A stretch of DNA of 64,000 bases from Stenogyne calaminthoides (GCA_037126765.1 JBBCBC010000001.1:30116804-30180803); one strand, 5' to 3'; numbered from the stretch's first letter, positions 22,365 to 35,016 are shown. Notes: generated by a model not told the origin, from the letters alone. A program made the numbers and translations.

Positions 22365-25300
22365 TGTAACGCCTCAGAATTTAAAAGGTCGACTTTTGAG
22401 ATATCGACGATCTAAACCCGAGTCATTACTTAGTGAACCGGAAAATTGAGACAGAAAATTTCTTTTAAAAGTAAAATACATTGTCATAAGACAATTAATT
22501 TGCAGCGAAAAAACATATATATCCTTTTAACAAAAGTAGTCATATTCAAAAGATCATTCAAGGTTTAGTAAAAGCAACACCGATGAGTCTCAAGTACGAC
22601 TCTCGGGATAAGTTATAGTCGAGTTCATGAAACAAAAGTTCAACATTTAACTTATCCTTTAGTCATTATTTTAGATACATAAAAGCAGGTGGGGAAACGA
22701 CCATCTACTGCAGCTCCCCGGCCTCCGTACAATAACCTGAAAATGTTAAAGTTGGGGTGTGAGATAAAAATCTCAGTACGCAACCTGTATGCTGTTATAT
22801 AGATTGTCAGAATTCTAAAGTTAGAAGCTTTTACCCCTTCCCATCGTTCATTCTCTAATTGTGCTTTAACTTACTCTTTGATCATTTCATTATAACCGTT
22901 CATCATGACTTTTTGTAGAGATTAAGCTTGTTTAAATATTTATTAATACATCATATGTGGGCTCTATTTGCTTCACTCATAAAATACATCGTATGTGGGC
23001 CCTATTTGCTCCACCGACTCATGTGTGGGCCCTATTTGCTCTACCTATAAATATATACGTCATATGTGGGCCCTATTGCTCCACCGACTCATGTGTGGGC
23101 CCTATTTGCTCCACCGACTCATGTGTTGGCCCTATTTGCTCCACTTATAAATATGTCGTATGTGGGCCCTATTTGCTCTACCGACTCATACGTATTCATA
23201 TCTTCATTCATGTTATACCTTCACGTTTATGCATTATCAATACTTAAACATTCAATATTTATTTATTAGTTTGCTTTAGAAACCATCAACAGTCCATATA
23301 ACATTAACCACTGCAATACAGATAGAGTCACCCACCTGGTAACTTTAAACAATAAAGTTATAAACTTCTTGATTGATTAGGACTTTAGGGACTTCCGAGC
23401 CTTGGAATCTAGCCGCACTCTACGTAGCACAATCCATACCATACTTAGTCTTATTCATTTATTAAGAATAGTTAGTGAGTTCGAAGGGCATCATTCTTAT
23501 TTTTCTTAAACTATTTTCATTCGATAAAACCTTTTAACTTATTTAAGTTCGTAGTTTCGGGACTTGAGTCCTTTGGATTCTCACTTCTTTCAAAATTCAA
23601 GTAAGACACATTGCCATGAAAGTTCCAAATCAAATATCAATCATTCAATTCACCAAAGTATGCAAACTTCACAAACTTAGCAAAACTTTCATGGTAAAAC
23701 TCATTCACTTGATAAACGACTCATTGTGATATTCACATGAATATTTTTACAATTTATTTTCATTGAAAAGTGGTCGAGTTCATGATCTCAAAGCTGTGTT
23801 GAAACTATCTTAAAAACAACATCAACAATTAAAAAGTACTTACACTCTCACGATCTTGCGATTTGTAAAATACCTTAAAAATAATTAAACTTTAAATATG
23901 ATTCTCAAACTTTATATGTAAATTCACATATACATATAGGACATGCTTATACTCAATTTTAACCAAAACAATTGCCAAAAATATTATCTATAATTTTTTC
24001 TTTAGAAATGGGCTGTTTAACTTTAGAAAATTAAATAAAATATTTAGACATCTCAATAAATTCTCAAATTTTATCCGTAGGCACTAGACGTCATTTATAA
24101 TATGGAAATGTAAAGATTTAGTCAAAAATATTGATGAAAATATGGTAATTGTAGTAATATTTTTAGAAAAGTAACACAAGCATACAATTTCATCACTATC
24201 ATTTATAAAATCAAAATAAAATACTTAAACTTATTTAAAATTTATAAAATTATTATATTTTATACTAATTAGTATAGAATAAAGTTTATTAAGGGAACTA
24301 GCTGATATTTCTTATCAATTGTTCCCAGAATTTTCGAAAAACTATCTAGTTACACAAATCGGCAAAACTGTACTAGTTGTAAATAAAAATCTATTTATAA
24401 TATTGGCTTTATCCTAAAGGTTAAAACATTTTATATGTTATACAAAACTCTATTTAGGTTATGTAAATAATTTTTTCATGATTTTATCATGATTCTAAAC
24501 TATTTAATAAAATTGTTTAAGATAACAGTTCTTATATTCGGAAGTGTTGAACACCAAAAATTTCCAGATTCATTACTACCAATTGGATAAATGAAATCTA
24601 CAAAATTTTAGTAAATGATAAAAAACTATATGTTGGTCACTTCATAATATTTTCAGATTTTTCTCAACGTTAAAAATTGGGTAAAAGGATCGTTGAAGGG
24701 ACTGATCCCGTTTTAGTTCAATTTTTAACACATAAAATTCTAAGAATTATTTCTCCCAAACGGCTAATCAGGTCACTACGAAATTGTAGTATGTGGTTTC
24801 AAACATCTTATGCTACATCCAAAAATATTTTCATGATTTATTGATGATTGAAAAGTGTCAAAAACATTATTTTAAAAAGTGTCCAGAATCTGTCGAAGTA
24901 TGGGGAAAACTACCCAGTCTTGCCATTTGTATCATCATAACAAACAACAAGAAGAAGAGTTTTGGTTCATTACCTTGAAGGAAGAAGGAGGAGATTTTTT
25001 ATTTCTTCTCTTGCTCTCTTCCTAATTTCTCTCTCTAAACTTTTAAGAAAATGAAGAATGATGAGAAGAGTGAAGTGTGAGAGTGTATAAGAAGAGGGAG
25101 ACATTTGATGGGATGGTGTAGGAGGTGGAGTGTAGATTTTTTCCTAAGTTTGTGGAAGATATGGGACAAAGTCCCATAAAATGGGGAGGGTGGATTTTGG
25201 GCTGATTTGGGGGTTGAATTTCTTGGCTTTTGGGGCTGCCAAGTGGTGGCCCCTCATTGTAGGCAGTATGCGGGTCTCGTCGTGAAAATTTTGATGTTTT

Positions 25301-25596
25301 TGGTCCGCGTTTCGGTTCCAAAAAATTAAATAAAACGTGTGATAAAATAGGGCATACTAAAGACTTATTTTTAACTTCATCTTATCTTAATTAATAATTA
25401 TTCATTCCATTTATTTATTAAACGAACCTTGAATTGATCAAATATGATAGTGCTAGTAAATGCTTCCGGCTCAAGTGCTCATCTCTCACCTTCAAAATTA
25501 AAAACTCCGCACAAATATATTCTTATTAACCTATTTAACTTAATCATTATTGGATTATGAATTAAATCTTAAATTTTTTGGTTTTTGGTTATTACA
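22365..25596 (-). mobile_element. 3.2-kb solo LTR, gypsy-like, perfect 5-bp TSD
   Basis: The segment runs from TGTAACGCCTC to GGTTATTACA and is flanked by CAAAA on both sides (22360-22364 and 25597-25601). No protein is encoded. A TATA-like sequence (CTTATACACTC on the minus strand, about 25086-25096) precedes a CT-rich leader with a GTAATG donor-like site near 24975. This suggests transcription to the left. The length is in the range of some gypsy (Tekay-like) LTRs; the family is not certain. Confidence 0.8.
22951..23190. repeat. minisatellite, about 35-bp unit
   Basis: About seven imperfect copies built on CATATGTGGGCCCTATTTGC and ACCGACTCATGTG, inside the 3.2-kb LTR. Confidence 0.85.
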
Positions 25597-25734
25597 CAAA
25601 ATATCTAGTTTACTTTTGTGTATCCTTTTAACACATTTGGATATTTTGCATTCCAATACGATTTGTTCATCAAGCAAATAAGCACCATCAGTGCTTCAAT
25701 CTTTTACAACACTACTACACATTTGAGCTTGCAC

Positions 25735-25965
25735 AGCTGCACTTGGACAACCCCTTTTTTCAAACAGCTCTCCAAGCTATAGCTTGGAGAGCGGTTTTAA
25801 TTTAAAAAAAAAAGAATAGACAGCACTTCAAAACCGCTGTCCAAGTTTAACACTTAGAAAGCGGTTGAGCACCGCTGTGCAAGTGTTTAGACAGCGATTT
25901 TGAACCGCTGTCCAAGGGCAAAGTTTGGACAGCGGTTCCAAACCGCTGTCCAAGTGTTCGGATAA
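25735..25965. repeat. CACTA left subterminal repeats
   Basis: At least eight direct and inverted copies of AGCGGTT / AACCGCTGTCCAAG. These are the presumed transposase binding sites. Confidence 0.85.
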
Positions 25966-26261
25966 TTAAATACGACCCAAATCGCGAACCAGACTTGTAT
26001 TTTTCCCCAAACTTCGTCCTCCTCCTTCCTCTACCCTAAATCGAACTCCGTCGCGCGTCCTCCCCTTCCGCCGCCGCCGTCGTCTTCCCATTAGCTTTTA
26101 TTTCCCCAAATTGTGAACCAGAAGCCCTAGCTTCCTCCTCCCTCTCCCCCAAATCGAACCATCCGCCGCTCGTCCTCCCCTACCGCCGCCGCCGTCGCCT
26201 TGCCGCCAACCTCCCCTACCGCCGCCGCCGTCGCCGCCTTTCTCCTTCCATAGGTAATTAT

Positions 26262-26465
26262 TCTTTATATATATATATTGAATTAATGTGTATATGTATA
26301 TATATGTTGAATTAATGTGTATATATATATATATTGAATTAATGTGTATATATACATATATTGAATTAATGTGTATATATATGTATATTGGTGTATATAT
26401 ATCATGTTGTATGTATTGGTGTATGTATATTGGTGTATGTATATTGGTGTATATATATTGGTGTT
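26262..26465. repeat. AT-rich tandem repeat in the CACTA 5' region
   Basis: Copies of TTGAATTAATGTGTATATAT alternate with TATTGGTGTATATA. The region follows a GCC/GTC-rich leader (26040-26240) and a donor-like ATAG/GTAATT at about 26252-26254. It may lie in a leader intron ending near 26974. Confidence 0.7.
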
Positions 26466-26989
26466 TGATGCACTCAAGGTGTTTGATAGTATGCTTGTGT
26501 GAGGATTTAAGCATAAATTAGTGTTAATTTATTAGGATTAATGTTGTTAGTGTTAGAGATGAACAACTTGATAGAGATGAATATATATTGTGTTGCTTGA
26601 CTTGATTTTTATGCTAACTTAGATATGAACAATTGATGCACTCAAGGTGTTTGATAATATGCTTGTGTGAGGATTTAAGCATAAATTAGGATTAATACAT
26701 TAGGATATATTTTGGTTATATTAATTTGATGATTTGGTGAATGGATAGTAGTGTGTTACTTTAGATGATTAATGATGGTACATTATGTTATATACATTGT
26801 TTTGAGATTCAACAAATCCTTAGATACATGCAATATACAAACCTTAGGTACTACCACATTCTATATGCAAGTTTTATACATTAGGATTGTAATACTTTTA
26901 GGTTTAATACTTTTAGGTTTAATACATTAGGATACATTATCTTGAGAAACACTTCATATTGCCTTTTCTATAGGCATCTCTAGTTCTAT

Positions 26990-29900
26990 ATGGATCGAAA
27001 GTGGGTTCGAGCAGATCGATTATCAGATGAGTATAGTAATAGGGTGAAAGAATTTTGTAATCATGCAATTAGACACTGCACCGACCCTCGGTACATTCCA
27101 TGTCCGTGTTGGAAATGTATGAATGGAAAAACCGTTAGTGGTCGAGAAAGTCTGTTTGACCACTTGATGATTCACGGTATTGATAAAACATATACCGTTT
27201 GGACATATCATGGTGAGAGAAGAGATGGATGTAGCTCAAGCAACCTAGAAACTGACTTTAGGTTTGAAGATACAGTGGATGCGGATATTTTCGATGATGT
27301 ACGGACTGTTGATACATCGAGTGGGGATGACGATGATCTGTGAGATCACCCTTATATGTCAGAGAAGTTAAGGGATTCTCGCTTGAATTACCATTTGGGT
27401 CGGGTGTCTGAAAGACAACAAAACTTTCAGCTTGTGTTGATATTGTTCAACCTAAAAGCACTCACCAGTTGTCCGATGAGTGCTTCACAAGTATGCTTGA
27501 AACAATTAGTGGTCTATTGCCCGATGGAAATGTCTCTGCCTAAGAGAGCATATGATGCTAAACAAATGCTCAAGTCCATCGGGTTAACACATCAAAAAAT
27601 TCATGCTTGTCCGGGTGATTGTATCTTATTTCGGAAGGAGTATGCAGACCTCGATGAATGTCCCAAGTGTGGGGAGAAGCGATATAAGAAAAATAAATCT
27701 CCCACGAAGGTGTTGTGGTACTTTCCAATAATACCAAGATTCAGGAGAATGTATAGTAAATACCATGGATGCTAGAAATTTAACTTGGCATCATGATGAT
27801 AGGATCAAAGATGGAATGCTAAGACACCCTGCTGATTCACCCCAGTGGAAAACATTCGATGTCAGGCATCCAGAATTTGGCAACGAGCCACGACACTTGC
27901 GTCTTGCACTCTCAACTGACGGAATGAATCCGTTCGGTATCCAAAGTACCAACCATAGTACATGGCCAAATGATTACGTTAGTTTATAACCTTTCACCCG
28001 AGTTGTGCATGAAGCGCACTTACATGATGTTGTCTATGTTGATATCAGGACCCAAACAACCTGGTAACGACATAGATGTATATCTGGCTCATTTGATAGA
28101 GGACTTGAAGCTCATGTGGGATGAGAGTGTCGATGTGTATGATGCTTGTAGAAAGGAGAATTTCAAGTTGAAGACCATGCTGTTTGGAACTATCCATGAC
28201 TTTCCCGCTTACGGGAATCTATCTGGATATAGTGTGAAAGGGGCCGATGCATGTCCTTGTTGTACCAAGAAGACACATCACATTCGCTTGAGTCATTGTA
28301 GGAAGACCGTTTATATGGGACATAGGAGGTGGTTGGACCCAACCCATAAGTACAGAACAATGGCCGATGCATTCGATGGCACAATTGAGACAGGTGAAGC
28401 ACCACGTTTATTGTCAGGTTTGGATGTATTGAATGAGATGAAGAATATCGACACACGGTACGGAAAGATCTTCGCAAAGAGTGTCCCCACTAGCGGTTGG
28501 AAGAAGGAATCAATTTTCTTTCAATTGCCCTATTGGAAAGAGTTGTATGTTAGACACTTCATTGATCTAATGCACGTTGAGAAGAACCATTTGTGCCAGC
28601 TTGCTCAACACTCTCCTAGCTGATAAGAAGTCCAAGGATGGTTACAATGCAAGAATGGATATGATTGATATGGGAATAAGAGCAGAATTAAAACCTGTGC
28701 CTAGAGAAAGGGGTCAACCGTTCTTACCTCCTGCTGCACACACCTTGTCCAAGAATGAGAGAAAAGAGTTACTTCAGCTGCTAAAGGATGTGAAAGTACC
28801 AGAGGGTTATTCCTCCAACATACAGAGACTTGTATCAGATGATGGCGTGAGACTGATGAATCTGAAATCGCATGACTATCATGGAGACTTTCTTGCCCAT
28901 TGCAATACGTTCTATCTTGCCTGAAAATGTGCGCATAACCATAACAAAGTTATGTTGGTTCTTCAAGGCAATGAGTAGCAAGGTCATAGATCCTAGAAAA
29001 TTGCTTGGTTTTCGAGAGGCAGATTGGGGACTCTCTGTGAGCTTGAGATGTATTTCCTCCATCATTTTTTGATATAATGGTTCACCTAACAGTTCATTTG
29101 GTACACGAGACAAGGATGTGTGGTCCTGCTCGTATGCGATGGATGTATGGTGTAGAGATATATGAAAGTGCTCAAAGGATATGTGATGAATAAGTCCAGG
29201 CCAGAGGGATGCATTGCAGAACGCTATTTAGTAGACGGCGAAATGAGTCTTCGGGTCCGAATTTATTCCGAATGTCGATGCAATTGGACTTCCGGTTACC
29301 TGGTACACCAATATGATGGATGGTGAAGGCATTACGGTGGTCAACTTTGTAAGTGTTAGCATGGAGGAACTAACACGGATGCACTTGTGCGTATTTCACA
29401 ACACGGTCGACGTGCTTCCTTTTATTGACCAAGACATGCGATCACTTTCGGCGAGATAAATCCCACCGAGATAGATCATGGATTGAAGTTGAGCACAATC
29501 GCACTTTTGTTTACTGGTTCAATGGTTATGTAGCAAATATGTTGTCACGGGAAACAGAATCAGTGAATGAAAGAGTTAAGTGGTTATCCAGAATACCTGA
29601 TAGACATGTGTATTCATACAAGTGTTATCTTAGCAACGGATACACATTTTATACCGTAGATCATGATGCCACAAGTACTATGCGAGAATAGTGGAGTGTC
29701 CATTCTTTGAATCAGTAGTGGATCAATCAAATACTACTTACTTTGGACAGATTGTCAACATTTGGAAACTCGACTATATTGTTCACCGTCAATCAATCTT
29801 CGAGTGTAGTTGGGTGAGGATCCCTAACGGGGTCCAAGTTGAAAGTTCTGGGTTCGTACGTGTTGATTTGAAGAATGTGGGATACACAGATGACCCTTAC

Positions 29901-30197
29901 ATAATGGCCAGTCAAGCTGAACAAATTTTCTATGTCCCCGACCCAGTTAATAAGAAATGGTCCATTGTGTTTCTGTCAAACAAATTTAACAATAGTTTCC
30001 AGATTAGCGACCATGTCGATGTAGATGTTGACACAATTGATGATCCTTTTCAGAACTTCACTCATTCTGTACCATCTTTCGATGATCCTGCAAATCCACG
30101 CCCATACCAGAGAATAATTAGAGATGAGGATGAATATGACAATCCGAATCTTGTTAACATTTATGGTCATGAACGAGAAAGGTCAACCAAAAAATGA
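26990..30197 (+). pseudogene. CACTA transposase (TNPD-like), multiple frameshifts
   Basis: ATG 26990 starts the transposase-associated domain (DRKWVRADRLSDEY ... CPCWKCMNG). After a stop at 27341, Transposase_21 sequence follows: AYDAKQMLKSIGL, DECPKCGEKRY, NLTWHHDDRIKDGMLRHPAD, LALSTDGMNPFG and ADACPCCTKKTH. Next come pieces like the DUF4218 region (NLKSHDYH, LPIAIRSILPENV, and ..PPSFFDIMVHL in another frame). A DUF4216-type C-terminal part (GYTFYTVDHDAT ... DPYIMASQAEQIFYV) ends at 30197. Frames change near 27440, 27535, 27780, 27977, 28590, 28890, 29060, 29160 and 29690. No single frame is long enough to work. Confidence 0.85.
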
Positions 30198-30310
30198 AAA
30201 AGAAAAACAAGTGCTAAAAAGAAATGTACGACTTTATTGAATGTTGTTTCTTCTGCTATATTAAATGTTGTTTCTTTTGCTTTATTAAATAAAGTGAACT
30301 GGATCAACAG

Positions 30311-30553
30311 GTTCCGAGGCAACAAGATAATGAACATTGTGGACATTTTGTGTGTTGCTTTATTGAAGATATAATCCGCGCTTCTCTAACGAACATTCCT
30401 CTCCATGTAAGTCAATTTATCGATTTATTTAAATTATTATTGATTGAATAAAAATTCATACTATATTGATTGATTCGTTGTTTGCAGTTTGTCTATGAAC
30501 GTGAGCTCAATTCTTACTCTAAGAAACGACTGGAGAAATGGAAAAACGATTAG
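30311..30553 (+). pseudogene. Ulp1-like cysteine protease C-terminal fragment in the CACTA element
   Basis: 30311-30406 reads RQQDNEHCGHFVCCFIEDII, like the active-site Cys region of Ulp1/SENP (C48) peptidases. A GTAAGT donor follows, then TTTGCAG at 30481-30487 and the last exon ending at TAG 30551-30553. The His and Asp parts of the active site are not visible upstream, so this is a fragment. Some plant CACTA and MULE elements carry Ulp1-like genes. Confidence 0.55.
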
Positions 30554-30897
30554 ACGGGGTACCTTTACAATCGATTCTTATATTCATACGATATTGAGTG
30601 ATCGTTGTTTGAAATTTTGGTAGCATGTAATTAAATTATATATTTGTGATGATATATATTTCATGTTTTTGGTGTATTGGACGTATGTTTATGATTATAT
30701 GTTTATTTATTTCATGATGTGTATGTTTATTAATTTATTTGATGTTTTGGTATATATATATGTGGTATAAGTTTTGGTTTATGGTTTTATTATAGGATTT
30801 TTGGATTATGGTTTATGGTATTGGACGTATATATAAGTTTTGGTTTATAGTTTTATTATAGGATTTTTTAAATATAAATTAATAATTAAAAAAAAAA

Positions 30898-31160
30898 GAT
30901 ATTGGACAACGGTTAATAACCGCTGTCTATGTAACATAATAAACGAAAATATAAAAAAAAATTATGTTAGGCAGCGGTTAATAACCGCTGTCCAAGCCTA
31001 TTAACCGCTGTCCAAGCACACTCTTGCAAAGCGGTTGAAAACCGCTGTCCAAGTTCGATTTCTTGGACAACGATTTTTTATCAGCTGTCCAAGCTCGGAC
31101 AGCTGATACTTGGAGAGCTGTTATAACCGCTCTCCAAGGTCATTTTTCACAGTTGTCCAA
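30898..31160. repeat. CACTA right subterminal repeats
   Basis: Copies of AACCGCTGTCCAAG and GCAGCGGTTAATAACCGCTG, the same motif set as at the left end. Confidence 0.85.
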
Positions 31161-31179
31161 GCCCAAATGTGTATTAGTG

Positions 31180-32222
31180 CTAGTCACCCTCACAGTTCGA
31201 TATAATTGTAGGATCGTTTTATCCTTTCTTCACGATTCACATGAATCTCCTTATGTGGTGACTTTCCAATAACTTGATTGAACAAATTCATATTACTTGT
31301 GGAAACCATTCCACTAGATATCATTTGCCATATGTTTTCCATTTAGCCTTAAGTCTACGCCTTTTGCTAACAACCTCACATTCGAATGCCTCCACATGGA
31401 GATCTCTTTCCCCCACATTTGAATGTATCTATGGCGAGCCTTCACCCCCCCCCCCCACACACACACACACACACACATTCTTTTTGTTTGACCATCTATT
31501 AATATTCACCAAATATTAATTTGGACACAATCTCAAAACGAATTGGAAACCAAACGCTTTGAATTCATATTCAAATTCCTTGTTGGACCTTAAAATCTGA
31601 AATTTTCTTAGTCCCAACGAATCCGAGTTTGAAACTTTGATTTAATAATGATCAAAGTACCAAAATTAAATTCAATTTCAAGGGTCGGTAATGCCACCTT
31701 TGACTCTCCAATAATTGTTCACTGAATTATATGAGTCAATAATTTATTTGGATTAAATCTAATCCACAATTTACGCTCTCAAGCACAGTTTCACATGAGG
31801 TCTAATTACCATCATTTACTCGTAATTCTCAAAAGCTAATTAATTACACGAGTCAAAACTTTTTGGATTAAATCCAAACCACAATTTATCTTCCAAACGC
31901 ACATGCATTTGATCCCAAATCAAAATTTAATTTGATGTCAACAATTGAGGGATTCAAATTATGGAATAATATCATAATACCTCAAGTATTATTATTTGGT
32001 CCATAATTCAACTTGCCCAATTTAAAAAAATTGGGTCAAGGAATTTGACAAGTATTCCACATGGCCTTCTCAGCCCCGCTGAACATAATGAGCCCAAATC
32101 TCTTTATTTGTCCCAATTTTATTAACAAGCAGCCACATTAATAATTAATTAAATTGGCCATTAGGCCCATTTTCGATTAAAAATTGGTGGACCAAATTTT
32201 CAACTAAAAGGGCGAATCTTAA
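31180..32222 (-). other. LARD-like or LTR sequence continuing after the CACTA element
   Basis: Non-coding. A C-run followed by (AC)n lies at 31446-31479. Segment 31700-31905 has blocks (GGATTAAATCCAAA, AATTATATGAGTCAA) whose reverse complements recur at 61670-61915, so the two retroelements share interior sequence. Confidence 0.45.
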
Positions 32223-32346
32223 TTAATTAAGAGAAAATTACTGAGAGGTGCAAAATTTCAGCACCTCTTACTAGTAGGTACCAAAAAATTGTGGCATTAC
32301 TATTAGGTGCAAAATACACATAAAACACCTAAAATATCATTCTACC

Positions 32347-33058
32347 TTCAAAATCTGGTTTCTACACAGTGAAGTCGGCGTATTCCTTTCTGGCTGAGGA
32401 CCTCAACCGCGCAAATTCGGAAATCGATTGATTGCACAAATTCTGGACCATTTCGGCACCGCTGAAAGTCTCATCGTTCGCGTGGAAACTGGCTCAAGAC
32501 AGAATCCCAACTTTGTGGAACCTTCGAAAGAGGAATGCTATCAATCCCAACTTCTCTATTACATGTGTTCTTTGTCGATCCAATGTGGAAGACTCGAAAC
32601 ACTTATTTTTCGAATGTTCTGCCGCAAACACAATTTGGAAAAAGGTCTACACATGGTTCGGTCTTAATCAATTGGCTTCAGGTACGATGTTCGATCACTA
32701 CTCCAGTCATTGTGATCTTGCTGATTCAAAATGGAGAAACATATGGGAACTCATTTGACTTTGCACGATTTGGCATATTTGGATGCTTCGTGCTCTCCTG
32801 GACTGTGAAGAATATGTTTTAAAAATCTGCATTAGTTCTTTTTTTTTGGGTTAAGGCGAAATTTGGTATTAAAACAGGTTGTTCGGTTAGCGAGTGGTTA
32901 CGAGAACTGATCCTCTGTTTGTTGTAATTTTGGTCTCTGATTCATTCGTGGTTCATTATAACCTTCGGATTGTAACTTCTCAAGCTCTTGAGGGTACTTC
33001 TTGTACTCTCTTGACTTTTTCATCTTAATAAAATGTTGCCTGTTCCCAAAAAAAACCC
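32347..33058 (+). mobile_element. 5'-truncated L1-type LINE
   Basis: The end of a LINE ORF2 is followed by a 3' UTR ending CTTAATAAAATGTTGCC and an A-run at 33048-33055. TTCTACC occurs on both sides (32340-32346 and 33059-33065), a short target duplication. Only about 710 bp remain. Confidence 0.75.
32355..32830 (+). pseudogene. LINE ORF2 C-terminal zinc-binding domain (zf-RVT)
   Basis: After GFYTVKSAYSFL a TGA near 32428-32432 interrupts the frame. It then reads FWTISAPLKVSSFAWKLAQD and CVLCRSNVEDSKHLFFEC, the CX2C...HxxxxC pattern of the reverse-transcriptase zinc-binding domain. A further stop follows WELI (32756-32758). No RT or endonuclease is present. Confidence 0.8.
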
Positions 33059-33065
33059 TTCTACC

Positions 33066-33560
33066 CATTTTTCATTTAAACCGCCTCATCCCCTCCATAA
33101 CCTCACCCCATCTCATTTCAAAACAAGAAACCTAAAATCATTCTCACCCACTCCCCCAAAAACTCATCTGCCTCCCCAGCAACCCACCCCCACCAAAAAA
33201 CCCAAATCCCAAAACACGCAACCCACCCCCACCAAAAACCCCCAAATCCCAAAACACCCAATGACGTGAAGCGCCGGATTCCCCACCCCGACGAAATGCC
33301 ACTGCCCCCCGCGACGTAAATGTCGCTCGTGCCCCCTGCCTCCACACGAAGAACCGTGGATTTTTTCGGGCAAACACGGCGGAGCATGCGACAGAGCTCG
33401 GTCCCGCCGCGATTTGCGGTACGACGACACAACAACAACAACATATATCAACCTACGCCCTGAAGACCGCCGCCGCAACACAGACGAAGGCGGTGCAGAA
33501 GCTGATGAAGCCTCCACCTCAAGCGACGACATCTGCGATGGGGACGAAGTCGACATGGGT
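33066..33560 (+). other. GC-rich gene-like segment inside the composite transposon
   Basis: A C/A-rich leader is followed by CG-rich sequence to about 33558, then abruptly T-rich sequence, like an exon edge. Overlapping frames exist on both strands and I cannot choose one. It could be captured host sequence. No family is recognised. Confidence 0.3.
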
Positions 33561-34827
33561 TTTCATTTTTCAATTTATTTTCTAATTTTGGATCCTTTAT
33601 TTCCATATGGAGAATGTGAATTTTCAACTTTTGCGATTTGTGGATTTTTTTATTTTTGAACTTGCAGATTTACAGATTCTGAAGTTTGATTTAAAAATTT
33701 TGAATTTGTTTTTACACTTCGAGTTTTATCTCTTAGATTTAGGATTTGAGATTTATAGATTTGTGCATGTTTTTTGTTTTTCATTTTTATAAAATTTTGA
33801 GTTTGTATATGTCGAAAATTACGATCTGGATGTGGTTCTTTGAGTTTGCTATTTATAGATCTATGCATATTTTGCTAATTTTTGGTGTATGCTTTTGCAG
33901 TTTTTTGCTATTTTTATGGGTTTTTTGTGCTTATATGAGGAGCTTATAGATTGATGGTAGACTTGAAGATGAACATGTTCATCCAACTGATGAACATGTT
34001 CATGTCGAAATGAAGTATGAAAATATGTAATTTTGATTTTTTTTTTTTTTGTAATTTTATGTAATTATTTATAGAAAATTACAAGTTATAATGCTTTTCT
34101 TTTTGATTGGATTGTTGTGGTTGTGTAAATTTGTATGAACATGAATTTTGATTGAATTTTCAGATAACATAAAGATAAATATTAGAATGAATATGAATTT
34201 TTTGCAAATTTTCACAGTAACAATTTGAGACCTAAAAATGGGGAAGGTAGAAAATACAATAACAATTTGAGACCTAAAAATAGGGAAGACAAAAAATACA
34301 GTAACATTATTTGACCAAAAAATTGGGAAGACAGAAAATGAAAAAAAAAAAGAGAGAAGAAGGAAGAGTGAGAGAGAAAAGGACAAAGATGAGTAATTGG
34401 GAAAAAAAAGGACAATAAGTTAAAAATAAGGATAGCAATGTCATTTTTGTGCCTATTTTGTACCTACAAGTAATTTTAAAAGATTCTTAGACCTAAGAGT
34501 AATTGGGTCTTGAATTTTGAACCTATAAGTAAGTCACTCTTAATTAGCCCAAATATGAATATGGCCTCCTGAACTTAATTCTGCTAATTGACGGAACAGG
34601 TTTTAATACAATTGAACCGTCGTTTCGGAGCTCTGTTTTCATCAACAGATGTCCCGCTTCAAAAATGCTCTCTCTCAATTCTAATTTTCCTCTCTCTCTT
34701 TTTCCTTATTCCTCAAATTTAGCAATCACCTCTTTTCTGAACCAGCGCCATCAATCTATTGACGCGGAACAGCAACTCTTACTTTGGTATGTAGAGAGAT
34801 TTTGCGGTCATTTGAGGAGAAGGAAGA

Positions 34828-35016
34828 ATGGCGAACGTCCACCACTCTCTGAGTCGCCGCTTTGCCGGACTCTCAGAAACGCCGCTTCTGACCGCGTACA
34901 ACCATCGTGAGGCACGGACAGTATCAGATTATCAGTCATGGGGGGCTGCGAAATTTGCAGCAATGGAAGATGGCGCCGGCCAAGTAACTGCCCTGGGCAA
35001 TTGCTATGAACCTTAA
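34828..35016 (+). CDS. possible first exon of an unrecognised gene (62 codons as read through)
   Basis: The upstream region has CT-rich leader sequence (34660-34700). The ATG opens MANVHHSLSRRFAGLSETP. After GAGQ there is a donor-like CAA/GTAACT near 34981-34989, so the exon may end there and the last ten codons be intron. A weak acceptor TTTTCCAG/CGG occurs near 35450. I recognise no family. It could equally be a captured fragment, as CACTA-like terminal sequence lies close by on the right. Confidence 0.3.
   Translation: MANVHHSLSRRFAGLSETPLLTAYNHREARTVSDYQSWGAAKFAAMEDGAGQVTALGNCYEP

Larger units (their letters stand above)
25710..31179 (+). mobile_element. CACTA (En/Spm) transposon with degraded transposase
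   Basis: The left end reads CACTACTACACATTTG and the right end, reversed, CACTAATACACATTTG. Both ends have many subterminal GGACAGCGGTT / CCGCTGTCCAAG motifs. The flanking triplets are CAA and CTA, a 3-bp target duplication with one mismatch. The interior carries TNPD-type transposase pieces and an Ulp1-like protease tail on the + strand. It interrupts the LARD-like interior. Confidence 0.9.
32231..34539. mobile_element. composite TIR DNA transposon (MULE- or hAT-like)
   Basis: The left end GAGAAAATTACTGAGAGGTG and the reversed right end GAGTGACTTACTTATAGGTT share an imperfect terminal repeat of about 30 bp. The flanks are TTAATTAA (32223-32230) and TTAATTAG (34540-34547), 7 of 8 bp matching. 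No transposase is inside. It holds a LINE insertion and a GC-rich gene-like segment. The superfamily is open. Confidence 0.55.

Noticed and set aside
26098..26521. Tyr/Ile-rich frames on both strands
   Set aside because: They come from the AT microsatellite-like repeat in the CACTA 5' region.
33118..33556. Overlapping frames of 77-130 codons on both strands
   Set aside because: Compositional effect of CCACCCCCACC-type sequence; no frame shows a recognisable domain.
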